From Aphelenchoides besseyi (lineage: Eukaryota > Nematoda > Chromadorea > Rhabditida > Aphelenchoididae), in NCBI GenBank assembly GCA_024699855.1, contig JAMPIQ010000002.1, forward strand, positions 11,222,001 to 11,286,000: a stretch of DNA of 64,000 nucleotides, written 5' to 3'. A program made the position numbers and the translations under genes. Below, in pieces: positions 1 through 11,121 of the stretch (within the stretch, counting starts at the first letter, position 1; each line of letters begins with the position of its first letter). The notes beneath the pieces were generated by a model. The model searched no databases. It saw nothing but the letters and a program-made list of their open reading frames with translations, and had not been told where the DNA came from.

Positions 1-2447
1 GTATGAACTGTATATAATTTACTTACCTTTCACTAGGATGAATCACGAAACTACAATATTCTTTTAATAAAAAACGACTGTAAACGCAAAATTCTACTGA
101 TGTCGTAGATCGATATTGATCGTTGTGTCTGCTAATCGAATTCATGGGGACGTGACGCATTCGAATTTTATAAGCGGCTTCTGTAGTGTCGAGTTCTTTC
201 TGGTTTTGTCGTTTATGGATTAGTGATTCGCAGAGTTTCGTTCCGCACTGTACAAAAACCACACGTTTAAACGCCGATTGTCCGCAAAAAGAAGGTCATT
301 TCAATGATAAATTACTTTGGTTTAAAGAACCTTTTTAAGTTTAGAAGAAACTTGACCTATACGCCTATTAAGAGCTTTGTATTTGTGATTGAAGGTAATG
401 ATATTGCTAGAACAAGGAAACCAAATTGGAGTTATTTGGAGTAATTGCGAATAACCAGAACGTCATTTTGTCAGTTACAATCGTGATATCATTCTTAAAA
501 AGTTCTCCGGAAAGCAACGTTGCTTGGTTGTTTTGTTCCGGTACAAATTTAACTGTGAATCAACAACAATAAACGCCACAAAGCTCGATATCTCTGCGGA
601 CAATGACGCCGAAGAGCTCAGAAGAAGCGATGCGCAAGAATTAGTATCAATTCGTTTTAACATCGTCCGGAAATACCGTCATACTCGTTTGCGTAATTTA
701 TAGCGCTTGTGTTCCATTATCATTGACAAATGCGAGTCGCGCTTGAATTTACGTCACTAAGGAAACAGATCTTTGAAAAGCTGTCATATAATAGTTTGCT
801 AATAGAGAACTCGAAACAATCTAAGACTTTGTTGGCATATGGTAAGTTCCTGTCTACGGTAGTTGGTTTCTGATGTCAACTTCGACGAATGAGTACAAGA
901 GTCGAAATGGAAACCGTTTTGGATTTGGGGGTGTTAATTACTTTGTGTTAGGAAGCTCGTCTTTGTTATTGAACGGAACAAAGGGCATGTTGAATGAGAT
1001 ATAATTGAGATGAGTGTTGTTGAACAATGGCACGAGTTTGGATTGAACGGAATTTGCAGAGTAGGCGTTTGGCAAGAGCAGTTTTTTGGTTAGACTTGTT
1101 GGATTGGGTTAAGTGTTGAGTATTTCGTTGAAACGTTCTTTTAGATGGATATCCTTTCGAATTATTTCATAATTACGAATTAATTAGTTTATGCGATGAA
1201 AAGTAAGCCTCGACTTAAGTTCTTTGTCTTAACTGTTATTACCGAAAACCTCTTCGTAACATTTACATTAGTATGTCAACCCGCACAACCATTGTTTTGA
1301 CTTTATTATCACTAAACAAATGTCAGTTGATCCATAGAAAAGGGTCAATTCGTTGGTATTCAGAAATTGTCTCACTTCCGATCTATCAATTATGCATCGT
1401 AACATTTCCTGAAATTTGTTGCAGCATATTACTGTAATAGCACTTGAACAGACCCCAGCAACTCTTTCGCTAAGCGTTCAGTTTCTGGGACCGCCCATCT
1501 ACTCACTAATTCAAAACCCGCCCACTTCAACTTCAAGACTGCTTTTTAAGCGTAGAAAACGGTACTCGTGCAAGCTCAGTGTGAGCTGACAGTCTGATTA
1601 AAACCAAACAACGTTGTTTTTGATTGCTAATGGACGTGTGCATTGTTTTGTTTTCGAAATGCATCAAACATTGTACATTAGCTGATCCATCAAAATTCTT
1701 GGCGTGTCCACAAGCGAATTTTGCATTTATATGATTCCATTAGTTGTAACGACAAAGCTTATTCTTCAAAGATTGATTTGCCTTCAAAGATCATCGACCT
1801 AGTCATTTAATCGTAAAGGTTGGATTTGAATGAAACAGTCAGCTAAGATTAAGCGGAATTTTGAGTCTTAGTTGGCTTTGTTCATTTTTATCACATGCAC
1901 TTCAGAGATTACACTTGTTCCAACATGTCATAAACATTCGATGTTTTTAGATGGCTATTTTTGGTTACGTGGGAGTGAAAACAAACGTAGCCGATGGTTT
2001 CTTTCGAAATTCGTCCGATTCATTAACTACCGAATTGAAACAAAACAACTTACACGCTTCCAACAGAAGGCGATAGAAAGTCGTTTGCCATAATCTCTGC
2101 CATTTCGAATCGTGGGTTGATGTTTACCGTACGAAATTTAAAACCCACTTCAAAGCTTCGCGGGCGTATTTTTTTCATTTTCATTTCGCATTTTCGAATA
2201 CGAACTTGGGATTTGCATCGGAGTTTAAATCTGCACGCTTTGAACTTCCAAAATGTCCAAACATCTTTCCGTTACAAGGTCCATTGACGTGAACACATGT
2301 ACTCAGTTTAGCTCGTACTTATTTTACAAATAACATCGACATTTTCAGGTCAGAATCAACTTCTACCACTTGATTGGGCAGATTACGAAGTAGCTTAATA
2401 CTGTAAACATCTACGACTTCGATTACCGTAACCAAGAAACTGTAGCA
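1..2447. other. Gene-poor upstream region
   Basis: I see no convincing gene here. Short open frames on both strands lack family resemblance, matching splice partners or good starts. A TTTTCAG acceptor-like site at about 2343-2349 lies 100 bases before the neuropeptide-like start at 2448. It could be a 5' UTR splice site or a trans-splice acceptor for that gene, which would place its promoter in this region. Confidence 0.4.
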
Positions 2448-2828
2448 ATGAGCTCTTTGACTACATATGTGTTGGCTTCAGTGTTTTGTTTGATGATGAG
2501 TAACGCGTTTGAGTTCGATCTCGCAGGTGGTCGATTGTCCGGCCAGAAGTTTTATTTTGCGCCAATTGCCGATTCCGGACCAATTGCACAACAAGCAGCT
2601 GACGAGGAAGAAGAAATCGATAACGCAGGATTTGAACGTCCGGCTATGTTTGGTATTAGCTCATCTTCGGGTACACGTCGTTTAATTCAAGAACCACCAT
2701 TGAAACGTGCACAACCTCCACGACTAATCAGACCACCACCATTGAAACGATCGTTGATTTCTCGTGATTTACTCTCCAGATTGGCCAGTGATGATCAGCT
2801 CGGCGTTGGTAACATTCCGTATTACTAA
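2448..2828 (+). CDS. Candidate neuropeptide precursor
   Basis: This is a single-exon protein of 126 residues. Residues 1-20 form a clear signal peptide (hydrophobic run LASVFCLMM, then SNA). An acidic spacer follows (DEEEE near residue 52). Near residues 77-102 are a dibasic RR and two KR sites framing LIQEPPL and AQPPRLIRPPPL, so LI-x-x-P-P-L-KR occurs twice. The DNA repeats a 14-base stretch exactly at 2694-2707 and 2736-2749, which suggests internal duplication of the peptide unit. There is no glycine before KR, so any mature peptides would not be amidated. AATAAA lies at 2903-2908. I do not recognise the peptide family. Signal peptide and repeated dibasic sites are seen; the neuropeptide role is inferred. 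A small secreted peptide of another kind is the alternative. Confidence 0.6.
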   Translation: MSSLTTYVLASVFCLMMSNAFEFDLAGGRLSGQKFYFAPIADSGPIAQQAADEEEEIDNAGFERPAMFGISSSSGTRRLIQEPPLKRAQPPRLIRPPPLKRSLISRDLLSRLASDDQLGVGNIPYY

Positions 2829-3766
2829 GTCTTTGTAAATTTATTTCACTCCAATTTTAAACTCCAATTCAACAGTTTTTCTGCCGCAAATTCGAGATTA
2901 ACAATAAAACAAAGCTCTCGTCTATTGGCCCTTCTACGTCACATACATTGATCAGTTGACCGAATTGTTTTTGACGACCCAATGCGACCTACGTGTATCC
3001 ACTCATTTCATTTTGTTCTTAAGCTAATTGTTTCCTTTAAGAAGTTATGACTTTCCCTTCCATTGGCGTCATCGTAAAACTGCGCTTAGGGGCGTCCCAC
3101 GTATTTTGAACCGCATATTTGACTTCAGTACGATCTCATGAATAGATTCCCACAAACTTCTTTTGTTCGACTTCTGCTCTTTGTCATCTTCACTTATTCC
3201 GACGCCGTCGGTTTATTTCATGTGCATAAACCAATTGAGAATAAACGTAATTGTCGAAGCACACTACGCAGGTTACGTAAATTTGCACGGTAAACAGTTC
3301 GAAAACATATTACCATCATGGTGGAATGCTTTCACGCGAACCTAATGGATTTGATGCCAAAGACCAAGTAGTGGTTCAAAGCATAAAAACTAAACCCATG
3401 ATTCTAACACATTTTTCCAAGTGAACATCAAAGCCCATGAGTTTAGTGTTTTAAGAATTCTAGTGGAAACGTGCCAACGTGCTATGATTCGACAATTCAA
3501 AATTGTTTATTGTCTCTAATAAAAAGCGTAGACTTCGTATTTGATAAACCCGAACTTTAAAAGGATCTGTTGACTTCCAACTTAATAACGAATATGAGAT
3601 CAGGTCGTGAAGATATGAAAGTCCGCTAATACCCTAGATGCTGATGGTAAAAGAAAGAGAACAATCTAAATATGTCGTTTAGAAGAGTAATTCAAACTAC
3701 TCTTTTTAACCGTAAAGTAATTAAGAGACTTGAGATGCAATCACCGGGCTTTAAAAATGACCGTAG
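2829..3766. other. Intergenic, no gene seen
   Basis: This lies between the neuropeptide-like gene and the 3' end of the leishmanolysin-like gene on the other strand. Apart from the AATAAA at 2903-2908 I see nothing supported. It should hold the 3' UTRs of both convergent genes. Confidence 0.4.
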
Positions 3767-6575
3767 TTATGTGAAAAGAGATATCGAAAATAAACAAATT
3801 ACAATGATGGGATTCAAGGGAGAAGAACCAAAAGCAAAACACGGCTCGACCAACGGAAGATCTCCAACGTATCCGAATGGCGGTTCGATTTCAGGAAGAC
3901 AACTTCCATTTCCTCTGTTTCGTATTGACCCGCAAATTTCGGTACAAGATGGACAAACAATGCTGCCTTCTTTCAACCAACCATTGATAATCTGAAAACA
4001 TTCTCAGGTGATGTCATGAAATCGATGTGGCCAACCCGACGAATGTAAATTTTCTGTCCGGTATGGTAACATGGATAGAAGTCGGTCGAATTTGCTACTC
4101 CAATATTTAAACGTCCATCATGACATGAGTACTGAAACATCAACTTAAGTCAGTTAACCGATAGCAATTCGAGTAATGACAGAAAGGATCGTAAGTCGAG
4201 CGTGTACGATAAATGTAATCATTTCAACACACGATTAGAGATCGAGTAGTAAAAAATTGTAAACTAATTTCTACGCTCTATGTTCGTAACAAACTATTCT
4301 TGGACATAAACCTTTTCGTAAAAAGAATACTGACATGTTTTGTCATTCACACCCATCTGCTAGTACATCATTAAATAATCCGTTTAGCATTTGAAAAACC
4401 GAAGGACTTGTCGACTATACATCAAATTTGTAACGTAAAAACATTACTGCAGATTAGCAGAGCGTGCATCATTCACTTACCTCGTAACAACCGGCCATAT
4501 ACTGAGTGTACGTTTTGACGCGTGAACATCGTCGTTCTGTCCAACTAATCGACAAATCAAAACACCGTGAATTCTGACCGTAAATTTCAAGCACAGTGTT
4601 TGATTCTTCAGTCGGCATGTTCATTTCAAGTTCACATCGACTGTCGCGATGTAACGGATTTTCGGAATGTTGATCTCGCCATGTGAACGCCTGAACGACC
4701 TTTCCGTAAACTTGAAGAACAAATTACCTGATAAAATGGGCAAAAATCAGCCAATTCAACGGACCCGCCGTAAAAAGCTATTTGAGAAGAAGCAATTCCG
4801 GACAGACGATCAAAATACTGGTAATAAGGTACCAACTCCAACTTGTAGGGAACTAGGTTGCAAAATGAAAGAGCGTTTCGTGCACTACTACAACGAGTCA
4901 CAGCTAATGAGCGTTTTCCATCGTGTTTTGGTAATTGACAGTAAGGTGCAATTGGAAGACCACTTAAATCACAAGTTGAAATAAACGCAATCAAATGCTC
5001 ATATACCGTTTGTTTTGTTTTCGAATCCATTCACCACAAGTCATTTTCGCAAAATCACAACCCAAATTCCTCCCGAAATCTAACACTTCTGCAGCGCTAA
5101 ACAAGAGCAAAGTTAAGAGCACGAAAGTCTTTGCTTACTCATACGAAACATCGTACCAACCGCTGTCTTCAAACAGTGCTAGTGTAATTCGACTGTAAAT
5201 TGGATCTTGAGTATGTGTTCCAGTCATTGCTTCATTCTGCAAAAATGGTCATAAATTTTGATCAACTCGAGCTACTCACTTCAAACAAACGCTTTTCCCA
5301 ATGCACTAGCGAAGTTCCGAATCCGCCTTGATCCTCCAATTCTGCACCCAGCAAACTTGAACAATTGAAATGCCGTCGAACTTCTTCGACAACACGTTTC
5401 GATGTGACTACGTGATGTCTTCGTTTTACAACCTGCGTTAATGCTTTTATGCTAATACAATCAACACAAATACCTGTCCGTTTTTCAATGGCCAATCTCG
5501 TTCAAATGTTTTTATCGGATTCTAAATCTCAAAGATTAAATCTGTTAACTCAGGACAAACCGATGGGAAATCGGGAAATAGTGCATCCGAAAAGACAAGT
5601 GCATGAGCTATTTCATGTTTGATTGTCGAAATTAGAAGTTCTTGGTCATGTGGACGAGTTGAAAGAGCATTCGGACAAATGTTCACGTTTCCGGCAATCG
5701 GTCTAAACATGAAGTTCATGTAACGAAGCTTCGATAGATATACCGATTGGTTGATTCCTGCTGGCAATGCACGGCATACGCAACCGTGTTGACATCTCGA
5801 CATCGAGTTGAATTGACCGCACTCACGTACAAAATGAAATTCGTTAACACTGGTCTTATCGATCGTTCATGTTCAGTTGATCGTGTTCTGCTCAAACATT
5901 TCTGGAATTCGATGCATTTAAATTGATTTTCGATTATAACAAACGTGTAGATGATATTCGGGAATAATCGCTTCACCGCATTTCGTTTCTGCAGCGCATC
6001 CTAAAGTGCAAACGCGTCGATCGTTGAGAGTGTACGTTGATCCAACAATACAAGCTCTAAACTTGCACAATCAATTTATAAATTAACAAAGTAGTGGAGT
6101 TTACGTGCAATCTACAACTATCGAAAAACTAACCTCTCAAGCAAAATCCCATTGATTCCGCTGTTACGTAGTCGGAGATTTTGCGTCCAAAATTGAGTGG
6201 CATTCGGAATCAAAACATTCTAAATGAATCATCAAAACTCCACGAAACTGCTAGATACCTTGATGTGGTTGACAATTTCGACAGGTTGACTGCGCAATAC
6301 AACATGTCATTGAGTCGTTTATTTTACTGTTACCTGTTAACTGATTGGTCGATTACGGAGTGGATATGAAAGTTTTCGGTCAGAGAGCGAGGTTTTCGAG
6401 AGGAACGTAATAACCGTGGACTTTTGATTACTTCGTCGGAGCTGGGAGATCGATATGAACATAAGGGGGCACCTTTAGAGTGGTCGATAAGTAAGAGATT
6501 GAATAGTAGAAGTTGGAGTGCTACAAAAGGCACTCCAGGCATTCTAATACGATGCGAAATGAACATTAGGCACAT
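3767..6575 (-). CDS. Leishmanolysin-like metalloprotease (invadolysin, M8)
   Basis: This is a zinc metalloprotease of peptidase family M8, about 600 residues in at least a dozen exons. The start at 6575 gives a hydrophobic signal region ([14 protein letters not shown]). Exons I could join in frame are 6334-6575, 6259-6289 (31 nt), 6134-6219, 5945-6056 and 5744-5901. The next exon carries [18 protein letters not shown] and the zinc site HEIAH; two later exons carry HWEKRLFE (third ligand candidate) and EAMTGT (Met-turn). The C-terminal half keeps [18 protein letters not shown] and the final [15 protein letters not shown] block. The last exon ends with a hydrophobic tail ([12 protein letters not shown]) like a GPI-attachment signal, known for leishmanolysins. 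The family usually has HALGFS after HEIxH; here it is HALVFS. Introns are very short (37-47 bp). The family assignment is firm; GPI anchoring is inferred. Confidence 0.92.
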
Positions 6576-8089
6576 GTATTAGCTTAAATAAATAGCCGGA
6601 AATCCCGCGTCCTCGTGAAACCGACAATGTCGATATCCGCATCATTAAGCGTAACAATCTGACCTCAAATATAACGAATGTGGGTTCATTGTTGGGATCC
6701 TAAAACCCAGAATAAAGTAAGTATTACAAAAACCTTTTCAACGATTGATGGCACGTAAAAATGATGTAAATTCAGGGGATGGACTACACAGACACAATCA
6801 AATAGCTCAACTATCGAATTGCTTTAAAGTTCCGCATTTAACGATCTGACCGATTAAAAATTCGGCGTTGATTGACGCGCTCCACTTAAAATTAGAACAA
6901 GGTTGAGTTCAAATCTCGCGCAACGGTCATCGAAAATATGAGGCAGCTATACTCGGACAGGTCGCTTAAAGAAGTGAGAGCCGCCGTTATGTGAGGGATC
7001 ATCATCGAAGGTCATTGTTCAAGAGATAATTCTCGACACTTACGAGCAGATGCTTTTAACGAACACACATACAACAATTATCCGCTTTCTTTGCTCGGAA
7101 AGTTGTAATTCGTCGTAAAATTGAGATGAATGGGGTTTTCGTTTGACAGAAACAATTACAAGCGGCTTGAAAGTAAGTGAACAGTTTTTATGAAACTATT
7201 GCGTTTTAACCCAATAAGACGCAAAGAAACCAAACGATTCAAAAGAAGCAATTCTGATTCCATTCTCTCTCAACCGTTCCAGTTTTTCGTTTCTATCTGC
7301 ACCCAATTGCACAGCTAAAGAAAACTACTGAAAGCAAGGTTATAAAGTAGGGAAAAACTCCTTCATTTTTCTCTACGAATAATTTTGATGTCAAGATTTC
7401 TTTCCGAATTAACACTCGGATTGACTGGAGACTTTCAATTAGACATCAAACAAACGATCGTGAAAGAAAGAAAAATGACAGAGTTGTAAGGGACTGCGTT
7501 GGACTCGCTCCTTTTCTGTCAGGCAAACGAAGTAGAAAAAAGAAAAGTGGTCGGTGGTGTGCCACAGGCAGCAAACACCAACGCAAAAGAAATGTGGACG
7601 TTGGAAAGAAGTCGTTGCTATCGGAGAATGTTTGCTAGTGCTTATCATCAGTCCAAATACTCACTTGTAACAAACACTTACAATTCGAGGAAGACATCAC
7701 ATTAATGTCAGAATAATCCACAATGTTTAAAGAACATCTTTTGATTACAAACCCGCCATATTCAAGCATTTATGTGGATGAGTTTATTATCATTTTGAGA
7801 TTCCTATTACGCAGTCTATAATCAAACGTTAGTCATCTATTACTGTAATTTGATTATAAGTGCAAAAACCTGGATTCTTCCACGAATCCACTGCGAATCT
7901 TGTGTTGGCCTTCTGTTTTCATTCGAGTGAGTAGTTGGCAAAGACGACGATTAAATTTACATTATCGATGCGAACAATATTCTAATAAGATATTTTGTGA
8001 ATAGAATGTTATTTCCATCTAAAAATTAACAAGATGGTTGTTTGTTGAATTGTCTTCGCTCAAATTCTATTCAAACCTAACGAAAATCT
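6576..8089. other. Intergenic between divergent genes
   Basis: This 1.5 kb separates the starts of the leishmanolysin-like gene (-) and VPS53 (+) and should carry both promoters. Overlapping open frames on both strands near 7440-7705 have no family resemblance and no splice support. Nothing else is supported. Confidence 0.4.
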
Positions 8090-10813
8090 ATGGAAACGTC
8101 TGATACACTGCCAGAAATGAGTGACGAACAATCAGCTGAGTCAACGGAAACAGTACGATCAAAAAGTCCACAATATTCGACAAAAGTAAGTACTTTAAAC
8201 AGCGCCTTCTATTGCAATCGATTATAAAGGTAATGGCCATTTTGGACGAAATCACAGAGTCCGAATTCTACAAGCCCAACCTCGATTTAACTGCTCTGAT
8301 TAACAAACTATTTCCGACCGAGCAGTCGCTTTCTCTATTAGATTCTGTAGTTCAAAGAATAGACGATGAAGTGAAGGAATTGGACGTTGAAATCGGAAGT
8401 TTGGTGGAAAACCACGGCACGGTTACAAGTGATGGCTTGAATGCAATTAACACAGTAAGTTCTTTGTTTCAATAAGCGTCAATATCGTATTGTTTTAGGC
8501 AAACGAATCAATGATTGATTTGAAAGCACGAATTGAGCGTATTCGCGGAAAAACACTTCTATCGGAAACAAGTGTGTTGGATATGACCCGCGATATTACA
8601 CAATTGGATGTTGCTAAGAAGAACTTAACATCTTCAATTACGTGTCTTCATCATTTGCATTTATTGCTGACGGGCCTCAATTCAATGAGTAAGCTCATTT
8701 CCTCATAAAAGATCTGAGAGAGTTTGTTTCAGCGCAATGGATGGTGACTAAGCGTTATGGTGATATTGCCAGTGAATTACCTGCAGTTTTGAATGTGCTA
8801 ACTTTGTTCGACGGTTACATGCGAGTGCCACATATTGCTCACTTGACCCAACGAGTACATAAACTAAAAGAAAAACTGAGTGTTCAAGTATCCGCAGATC
8901 TTCAAGCTGCATTCCAAGTACGTTAACAAATGACTGTTGCATTAATGTTTGACATTTAGAGTGGACAAGCAAATGCAAAAGTGTCCGACATGTGCAAAGT
9001 TGTGGCGATATTGGGCGGAAAGATAGAATCCGATTTTCGAGCTTGGTTTATCAATCTTCAATTGGGTGAATATCGACTTCTATTTGCGGACAACGAAGAT
9101 TGTGCGTGGATTGATAAAATTGATCAAAGGTAAGTATAATCTTTCAACTTAACCGCTTCTTTTCCAATGTAGATATCAGTGGTTTGTGAGTAAATTGGCT
9201 GAATTGGAACGCAATGGGACGTCGAAATTGTTTCCGAGCAGTTGGGAGATGGGACGGAGGTTGACGATGGAGTTTTGTGAAGTTACTCGTCAATCACTCG
9301 ATCGACTTATGAGTAAAAGACGGTTAGAGATCGAGTGGAAATTGTTGGCGCATGCTATTAACCATACGATTATGTTCGAAAATCTGCTTTGTAAACGATT
9401 TCCCGCGAAAGATGAGTGGAATTTCGAGAAAGTGATTTGGTCCATCTTCAACAACTACATGAACATTTTCGTTAATGCACAATCCAAAAACCTTTCCCAG
9501 TTTTTGGAAGACTGTGCCACTAAAATTCGAAATGGTGAAGAGCGACCAGTTCGAGACACGAGTACTCATGCCTTTCCATTGCCTTCAAGTGCAGACTTTT
9601 TTTTGTTACTAAAGAAGATCATCACCGAGTCGACAAAATTGTGTGCGGAACCGAATATGTTGTTGCAGTAAGAAACAGAAAGTCAAAGAACTTGAGCAAA
9701 AATCGATTTCAGACGACTTGTTGATGTGTTCAAGCAATGTCTTCGTGGTTATGGACACGGTTGTTTAACAGCTTTCATGCCAATGGTCGTTTCATCGTCG
9801 GCAACAACGTCGAGCATTTTGCAGAATCTGATGCGCGAAGAAACGGCTGTTCGTTTGACTCCCGACCAGCAATTCTTTTGTTGTTGTTTGTTGGCGACTT
9901 CTGATTGGTGTGCCGAAACAACTAATCAGTTGCAAGAGAAATTGCGACAACGTCTTCCGGTTAGTGACAACGTCGATGAAAATCATAATCCTGTTGTTGT
10001 AGAATGTTGATATGAGTCAGGAAATGGAATTGTTTTACAGTATTTCGAATAACGCGCTGCAAACGTTGGTTCAAGATGCGGAAATTTCATGCGATGCTGC
10101 ACTTCAAGCGATGACGAAGATCAAGTAAGTGGACGAGATAGCCAACCGAAGATTTTTCTTGTAATTTCAGTTGGGTGAACGTTGAGACCGTGGGCGATGA
10201 ATCGGCGTACGTTTCTGCCATTCGCAAACATTTGAGATCAATAGTACCGTTAATTCGTGACTATTTCTCGGATCGACGGAAGTATTTTGCACATTTCTGT
10301 TTGAAGTTGGCCACTCAAATAGTCAACAAGTTTCTTGGTGCTATTTTTCGATGCAAACCACTTACCGTCACCGGAGCTGAACAATTGCTCTTAGATACGC
10401 ACTCGTTGAAAACATTTCTGTTGAGTATGCCTTCTGTTGGTTCTTCGGTTGTCATCAAACCACCGACTCCGTTTACTGCCGCTGTGATCGAAGTGATGAC
10501 GAAAGCAGAAATGGTTCTTAAAGTGGTTATGGCAGACGTCAGCAAACCGGATGATTTCATTCTGAATTATGCACGAATGTTACCGAAATCCGATTACAAT
10601 GAGCTGCAAAAGATCCTCGAGATGCGAGCAATGAAACGTGCCGACATTCAAAACATAATTCATTTGTACAGAACAAAAATCGAAGGACACGTTCTGTTGC
10701 CGCCAAATCAAGCCACTAGCTCCTCCATACCATATAGTTTTTCTACGGTAGTCGATGGAATCGCGGACAACAGTATGCGACGTTTGGAGAAGTTGGTAAA
10801 AAAGAAGTTGTAA
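8090..10813 (+). CDS. vps-53: VPS53, GARP/EARP tethering complex subunit
   Basis: VPS53 is a subunit of the GARP and EARP complexes, which tether endosome-derived vesicles at the trans-Golgi and recycling endosomes. The N-terminal coiled coil matches the family closely: LTALINKLFPTEQSL and the RIDDEV region in exon 2, then DITQLDVAKKNLTSSIT with HLHLLLTGLNSM. Exon 1 (8090 to about 8187) encodes an acidic, poorly conserved leader starting METSDTLPEMSDEQ; the GTAAGT donor follows at once. Helical CATCHR-type sequence continues through five or more exons to the C-terminal block ending KLVKKKL. Length is about 780 residues, near the usual size. AATAAA lies at 10896-10901. The next + strand gene starts about 310 bp downstream. 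Confidence 0.93.
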
Positions 10814-11121
10814 TCAAATTTGCCCCTCAAAATCACTTCCATTTGTATCACATTCACTTTCCCTTGTTTGCTTTATTTTGATTAAGAGACTAAGAAATAA
10901 ACAGATTTTTACTTCAATCGATATAAGAAGTAGGGAGTCCGAAGAAAGACGTTCAAAACGTTAATGTCAAAAGTTTTTGGTCGTTTGTCTATTCGAATGA
11001 ATGGATCTGCGTTGTTTGCATAAGCGAAGTCGGTGAGAAAATTAACTTGCAATTCTAACTTGTTCACTAGTCGATTTGCAAACCATGTAAAACACGAATA
11101 CGCTCTGGCTCTAATGAAGGA

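Noticed and set aside
3672..3995. Open frame of 107 codons on the + strand
   Set aside because: It is antisense to the last exon of the leishmanolysin-like gene, whose - strand frame matches the family ([15 protein letters not shown]).
6840..6915. tRNA-like T-arm word (GAGTTCAAATCTC)
   Set aside because: The stem has only about three pairs and no D-arm or acceptor stem could be found at the right distance.
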